Source: Anaerolineae bacterium | GTDB taxonomy: Bacteria > Chloroflexota > Anaerolineae > Anaerolineales > Anaerolineaceae | Assembly: GCA_013178295.1 (NCBI GenBank) | Contig: JABLWW010000016.1 | Coordinates: 48,021-112,020, forward strand | DNA: 64,000 bases | Direction of reading: 5' to 3' | Shown here: positions 60,080 to 64,000 of the stretch, in pieces | How the letters are laid out: each line of letters opens with the position of its first letter | How positions within the stretch are numbered: position 1 is the first letter of the stretch | Made by a program: the position numbers and the translations under genes | Notes under the pieces: generated by a model | What the model was told of the DNA's origin: nothing | The model's database searches: none | Seen by the model: the letters and a program-made list of their open reading frames with translations, nothing else

Positions 60080-61105
60080 TCAGATATGATCTTCCCGATA
60101 ACGCCCAGAAGCCCGTATATACAAACGGTAAAGAAGATACATTAGCGGGTTGTAGACACGGTCCCACGCGCCAACAGAGCGAACAATTTTCCCGCCAAAA
60201 CCACGTTTAAAGCGATATAGTCCCCATGTACCTTCTGTCCTCCATGCATTTGCTTCCAGGTATGCTTCGTCATAATCGGGAATGCCGCCCAAATCGTAAC
60301 TCAGACATCCCTTTGAGGCTGCCCAACGCATCCCCTCAAAATAAACCAGGTAGTTCTGCTTGAAGTCAAATTGTTCCTCACAGGTTCCCGTGTACACTGC
60401 CCATGCGCGGGAGCCGTTTGCTAAGACGATTTTGCCTGATAAAGGTGTACCCTGATAGCTCACAATCAACAGTGTACCTTGGAGCGAGCAGTTTTTGGGG
60501 CGATCTTTGCAGATACAGCTGTTGTATAGTTTTTGGAAATAATTTATATCACGTGGCTTGAACCTCCTGCGCTTTGCAGTGCAGGCAACCAGTTTCTGAA
60601 ATGTGGGGATATCTTCGGACTCCGAGAGGATTAAGCCCGTCTTGATCGCTTTTCTAATGTTCTTACGTGTTGTTTTGTGCATGTTAGTCAGCCAATCTTC
60701 GGCATTTCCCTTTAGATCAAGCACAATATTTCTTCTGGGTTGAATATATTCCACCACTCTTTGGAACCCAGCCATTTCCTCCAGTAACTGGTCATCCACT
60801 GGTTCAAGGTGGTCTGGTTCCACTTTGAGGAAGATGGCTCCCCGTTTGCGACAGGCTATATCGACTTCATGCCACAGTTCTTGCCAGTGATTGCCAATCG
60901 GGCCGTTGGGAATGTAACCTACCTTTATTCCAAGTGGTAGGCGCGGGAAGAGAATCTGAGCACCAGCAGTAGAGGCAATAACATATACTGGCTTATCATA
61001 ACCATACCCGCATTTGAGCTCTCCCCAGCAGGAGGATTGTTGGTAATGTGCTTGCGGGTGTTGGGAGAAAAAGGCGTCCCATTCTTCAGCAGATACTTCG
61101 GGCAT
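60080..61105 (-). CDS. FemAB-family aminoacyltransferase, copy 1
   Basis: 341 residues, paralogue of the gene at 57906. AHYQQSSCWGELKCGYGYDK, VGYIPNGPIGNHWQELWHEV and WLTNMHKTTRKNIRKAIKTG lead to the C-terminal SYDLGGIPDYDEAYLEANAW and LYRFKRGFGGKIVRSVGAWD. Aminoacyl transfer to lipid-linked peptide is the family role; which amino acid is added is not predictable. Its 3' end is 27 bases from copy 2. Placement next to the initiating sugar transferase hints that the target may be the polymer's repeat unit rather than peptidoglycan. Confidence 0.85.
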   Translation of the reverse strand: MPEVSAEEWDAFFSQHPQAHYQQSSCWGELKCGYGYDKPVYVIASTAGAQILFPRLPLGIKVGYIPNGPIGNHWQELWHEVDIACRKRGAIFLKVEPDHLEPVDDQLLEEMAGFQRVVEYIQPRRNIVLDLKGNAEDWLTNMHKTTRKNIRKAIKTGLILSESEDIPTFQKLVACTAKRRRFKPRDINYFQKLYNSCICKDRPKNCSLQGTLLIVSYQGTPLSGKIVLANGSRAWAVYTGTCEEQFDFKQNYLVYFEGMRWAASKGCLSYDLGGIPDYDEAYLEANAWRTEGTWGLYRFKRGFGGKIVRSVGAWDRVYNPLMYLLYRLYIRASGRYREDHI

Positions 61106-61152
61106 AGAAATATAATGATCTTGATTGATGCGCTAATGGGTCAAAAAATTTA

Positions 61153-61824
61153 TCATCCAGCGCCTTTTGCAGATAACATTGCTGGAATGGTTTCGAAAAT
61201 TAGTTGAATATCCAGCCAGATAGACCATTTACGGATATAGCGAATGTCCATTCTAAGCTGGTCGTCAAAGGATACATAACTTCTTCCTTTTACTTGCCAT
61301 AGCCCAGTAATTCCTGGTGGCATTAAGAACCTCTCATTATGCCATAAGTCAAACTGCTCGACCTCGTACATTGGCAGGGGGCGCGGGCCTACCAGACTCA
61401 TTTCCCCTTTGATGACGTTGATGATTTGAGGCAATTCATCTAAACTTGAGCGTCGCAACAGTTTACCCACGCGGGTGATACGTACGTCATTGGTCAGTTT
61501 TACGCCATTGCTTTCGTTGAGCCTGCCAGCGGCATAGGCTTCGATGTGCTTTTGATGAATGGTCTGATCGGCGTTGGCATACATGGTGCGAAACTTAAAG
61601 CAATTGAAAGGGATGCAATGGAGACCAGCGCGTTTTTGTATAAAAAAAACCGTGCCAGGAGAATCAAGCCTGATCAGTATGGAAATCAAGAGCATCAGTG
61701 GCACCAAGATGGGCAGTGCAATGAAAATCAGCAAAAGGTCAATCGCTCGCTTAAGCATTAACTGACGTCGTCTGCTAACGATTGCTGGATATGGGGAGCG
61801 CATCTTTAAATAGGATAACGACAC
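61153..61824 (-). CDS. Priming polyprenyl-phosphate sugar transferase (PglC/WbaP-type)
   Basis: 223 residues, single N-terminal re-entrant helix (LKRAIDLLLIFIALPILVPL) then the catalytic domain: SPGTVFFIQKRAG, FKFRTMYANAD, LRRSSLDELPQIINVIKGEM, SLVGPRPLP and PGITGLWQVKGRS. It transfers the first sugar phosphate from a UDP-sugar to undecaprenyl phosphate, starting repeat-unit assembly. It lacks the extra four helices of WbaP, so it is the short monotopic type. It precedes the FemAB genes in transcription order. Confidence 0.94.
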   Translation of the reverse strand: MSLSYLKMRSPYPAIVSRRRQLMLKRAIDLLLIFIALPILVPLMLLISILIRLDSPGTVFFIQKRAGLHCIPFNCFKFRTMYANADQTIHQKHIEAYAAGRLNESNGVKLTNDVRITRVGKLLRRSSLDELPQIINVIKGEMSLVGPRPLPMYEVEQFDLWHNERFLMPPGITGLWQVKGRSYVSFDDQLRMDIRYIRKWSIWLDIQLIFETIPAMLSAKGAG

Positions 61825-61851
61825 GTATGTTTTTGGTTTCTATGCGTTATT

Positions 61852-62784
61852 TTACTGTATCTCGCGTATTTGAATATTATCTACATATATTGTAGCCGGA
61901 TTTGGGAAAATTGCATCAGCGTAACTGTTGATGCTCCATAATACCTTTTCATTGCCTGGCTTGGTTAAAATGTTGACAACTTCAAAAATCTTGACGCCGT
62001 TCTGAGATATGATCACAGACCCCGTATCATCCTCCTTGGCAAGATAGGTGCCGCTCAGGTTAACCCACTGATTTGTAGGAAAAGGTAAGGGGGATACCTG
62101 ATAAAAAACCTGCGTTTCGTTTGTGGATTTTGCTCCTGGGGTGTGAAACAAAACAACTTGTAAGACGCCGTCCAATTGCAGTAAATTCAAGGTAACAGTT
62201 GGTTTGTCGTAAGTTTCATTTTTGCTTTTCCACTGCCATACGTTCCACCAGTCATCTGGGATGATTTCGCTGGGTATCCAGTAGTCTGCGGAATATATGG
62301 CAAGCGGTGTGGAGGGTGTGCGGTAAACAAATAAGTACGCGGCGGTGGAGTCTCCCGAACCAATACTCAAAGCGGCAGAGTAATTTCCAACAGCAGGCTC
62401 AGAGACAATCGCGTGGTCATAAAAAACGCCTTTGCCAAAATATTCTCCGCCGGGTTCTGTAAAGGCGGATAGGTCGCCGTTCTCGAAATCCGCATTAAAG
62501 ATAGGGGGATTGCTTATTGGGGATGGGGGCGTTTGAATTTGCGGGGTAGATGAAAGGGATTGTATTGCATCCGGCACCGTAGTGGATGTTTCATGTAAAG
62601 AAGGGGAGGGCGTGGCGTTGCTTACTGGCGATTGTGTCGTGGATTCGCACATACACACCGGGGTTAGGACAGAAAGGGTTTGCAAACATGCCACTTCGAT
62701 ATCTCGTTGAGAAACGCAGCCTGTAAGGATAGCGATGAGAGACAGATATCCTAATACTGTAAACAAAGCCTTCTTTATTGCCAT
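61852..62784 (-). CDS. Lipoprotein with polysaccharide-lyase-like beta-sandwich domain, copy 1
   Basis: 310 residues. Signal peptide with lipobox AILTGC (Cys about residue 23), a Ser/Thr/Pro spacer to about residue 90, then a jelly-roll domain starting IFNADFENGDLSAFTEPGGE. This domain resembles heparin-lyase/alginate-lyase-like or concanavalin-type sugar-binding modules, with [17 protein letters not shown] and NINSYADAIFPNP-like repeats shared with the next gene. A polymer-binding or trimming role at the cell surface is plausible. Likely the first or second gene of the minus arm. Confidence 0.72.
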   Translation of the reverse strand: MAIKKALFTVLGYLSLIAILTGCVSQRDIEVACLQTLSVLTPVCMCESTTQSPVSNATPSPSLHETSTTVPDAIQSLSSTPQIQTPPSPISNPPIFNADFENGDLSAFTEPGGEYFGKGVFYDHAIVSEPAVGNYSAALSIGSGDSTAAYLFVYRTPSTPLAIYSADYWIPSEIIPDDWWNVWQWKSKNETYDKPTVTLNLLQLDGVLQVVLFHTPGAKSTNETQVFYQVSPLPFPTNQWVNLSGTYLAKEDDTGSVIISQNGVKIFEVVNILTKPGNEKVLWSINSYADAIFPNPATIYVDNIQIREIQ

Positions 62785-62968
62785 GGAGCTTCCTTAAAAA
62801 CTTTTCTCTAATATTACCAGATAATCTGATGAAAGAGGTGCTAATTTTAGAAATTCGCGGTGGAGAAATTTGGAGACTTTGATGTACAAAGGCAGCTTGT
62901 TATATCTGGACAAGCAGTAGATGGTTGCTGTGGAAAAGAATGCTGCTTTGTCTTAAGACAGACACTTT

Positions 62969-64000
62969 TTACTTTTGGGTGATACGCATGTTATCAATGT
63001 AGATGGTGGCGGGGTTGGGGCTGATGCGGTCGGCATAGCTATTGACGCTCCACAGTACATTTTTGTCGCCGGGTTTTGTTTGGAAGCCGCTCTTCTCGAA
63101 AATCTTCACCCCATCCTGATAGATGATGACATAACCGGTGTTGTCTGACTTTGACATGTAAGAGCCGGTAATATTAACCCAACGGTTGGTGGGAAAAGGC
63201 AGAGGGTTAGACTGCCAGAAAGACTGTGTTGGGTTTGTGGAGACTCCCCCTGGCGTATAGAACATGACGACTTGTAGTACTCCCCCATATTTTAGAATAT
63301 TGAGGCTGATGATGGGCTTGTTATACGTGTTATCTACACTCTTCCACTGCCAGACATTCCACCATGTGTCGGGAACAATATTGCTTGGGATGTAGAAATC
63401 AGCAGAATAGTCTGCCAAAGGGGTGGAGGGGGCTGTATAAGTGAATAAGTAAGCGGCGGTGGAGGAGCCAGATCCGATGGTGAGGGCGGCAGAATAACCC
63501 CCGATCGCGGGGCTGCTAACTGCTTTAATGTCCCAATAGACGCCTTTGCCAAAGTACTCACCCCTGTTGCCGTCAAAATAGGACAAATTACCGCTTTCAA
63601 AGTTCGCATTGAAGATCACGCTAGGGGATGAGGAGGTCGGCAGGCTGGTAGGAGGGGAAGTGGGTGTGCGCGTGAGGGTGATGGCAGGTGTGCGTGTGGG
63701 TGTATGCGTCATGGTAGCAGTGGGGGTGCGTGTGAGAGTGGAGGTGGGGGTGCGTGTGGGCGTGCGCGTAAGAGTGGGGGTCAAGGTGCGTGTGGGCGTG
63801 CGCGTAAGAGTGGGGGTGAAGGTGCGTGTGGGCATGCGCGTGAGGGTGGGGGTGAAGGTACGCGTGGGTGTACGCGTGACGGTGGGGGTGCGTGTGGATG
63901 TGCGCGTGAGCGTGGGGGTAAAGGTGCGTGTGGGTGTGCGCGTGAGGGTGGGGGTACGTGTAGGTGTGCGTGTAATAGTAGGGGTAAGGGTACGTGTGGG
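62969..64000 (-). CDS. Thr-Pro-repeat surface protein with lyase-like domain, copy 2 (5' end beyond window)
   Basis: The frame is open to the window edge with no start, so this is the C-terminal 343 residues. The C-terminal 190 residues are homologous to the preceding lipoprotein's domain ([39 protein letters not shown]). Upstream is a long low-complexity segment of repeats such as [16 protein letters not shown] that continues past the edge, as in Chloroflexota surface proteins where they act as stalks spanning the envelope. Tandem paralogue of the gene at 61852. The domain may bind the exopolysaccharide made by this locus. Confidence 0.78.
   Translation of the reverse strand, partial: PTRTLTPTITRTPTRTPTLTRTPTRTFTPTLTRTSTRTPTVTRTPTRTFTPTLTRMPTRTFTPTLTRTPTRTLTPTLTRTPTRTPTSTLTRTPTATMTHTPTRTPAITLTRTPTSPPTSLPTSSSPSVIFNANFESGNLSYFDGNRGEYFGKGVYWDIKAVSSPAIGGYSAALTIGSGSSTAAYLFTYTAPSTPLADYSADFYIPSNIVPDTWWNVWQWKSVDNTYNKPIISLNILKYGGVLQVVMFYTPGGVSTNPTQSFWQSNPLPFPTNRWVNITGSYMSKSDNTGYVIIYQDGVKIFEKSGFQTKPGDKNVLWSVNSYADRISPNPATIYIDNMRITQK
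63640..64000. repeat. Thr-Pro coding repeat array
   Basis: Imperfect tandem units (about 18 and 24 bases) on the minus strand encode T-R-T-P-T-x runs for at least 120 codons to the window edge. Strong GT bias on the plus strand. Length is likely variable by slippage. Confidence 0.85.

Noticed and set aside
1..64000. CRISPR array, rRNA genes, restriction or toxin-antitoxin systems
   Set aside because: No spacer-repeat array, no rRNA sequence and no such gene pair were seen; the RHH protein has no toxin partner.

Overview
The window reads as a chromosomal segment of a bacterium that is probably a member of the Chloroflexota, class Anaerolineae. The basis is inference from gene content: a BMP-type nucleoside lipoprotein with a Pro/Thr-rich linker, several lipoproteins and surface proteins with Thr-Pro repeats, an Anaerolineae-style exopolysaccharide locus rich in FemAB proteins, and a mixed-type phosphofructokinase. 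No rRNA or other strict taxonomic marker is present. Extended -10 promoters of the form TGNTATAAT recur.

Layout. 1-6.4 kb: a transporter and a class III aminotransferase, a GAF-GAF-GGDEF diguanylate cyclase, a GT87 mannosyltransferase and an Fe-S protein. 6.5-13.3 kb: a compact histidine operon hisG-C-B-H-A-F-I-E plus a HAD hydrolase. In front of it is a leader peptide with four consecutive His codons and a terminator, which is a classical attenuator. 13.4-15.6 kb: a small leaderless ORF with hairpins, pfkA and trmD. 15.7-22.1 kb: a nucleoside ABC importer whose binding lipoprotein is a near-perfect tandem duplication; a nucleoside phosphorylase follows at 23.5 kb. 22-32.5 kb: a UroD-like protein, a helicase-associated-domain protein, a KBL-type enzyme, two TauE/SafE proteins, and asnB-gmd-mscS on the minus strand.

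32.7-35.7 kb: tRNA-Gly(TCC) followed by a 2.7 kb accessory insert. The insert carries a ribbon-helix-helix protein, a RepA-like ATPase, a perfect 27-bp palindrome, iteron-like repeats and a terminator-controlled leader RNA. It abuts a decapitated glycosyltransferase, and CTAGAT occurs at both borders. 35.7-38.2 kb: two lipoproteins and a membrane coiled-coil protein of unknown function.

38.4-64 kb: a large exopolysaccharide locus of two convergent arms that meet at 48,355. The plus arm holds a sugar-nucleotide oxidoreductase and aminotransferase, a ParA-like ATPase, a PAS-Wzz-tyrosine-kinase fusion, an O-antigen ligase, a membrane protein with an inactive GGDEF domain that keeps its c-di-GMP inhibitory site, and a BcsB-like protein. 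The minus arm runs from two polysaccharide-lyase-like surface proteins through the priming sugar transferase, three FemAB proteins, a flippase, glycosyltransferases and deacetylases, to an N-acetyltransferase. Together they would make, export and modify a polymer, plausibly under c-di-GMP control.
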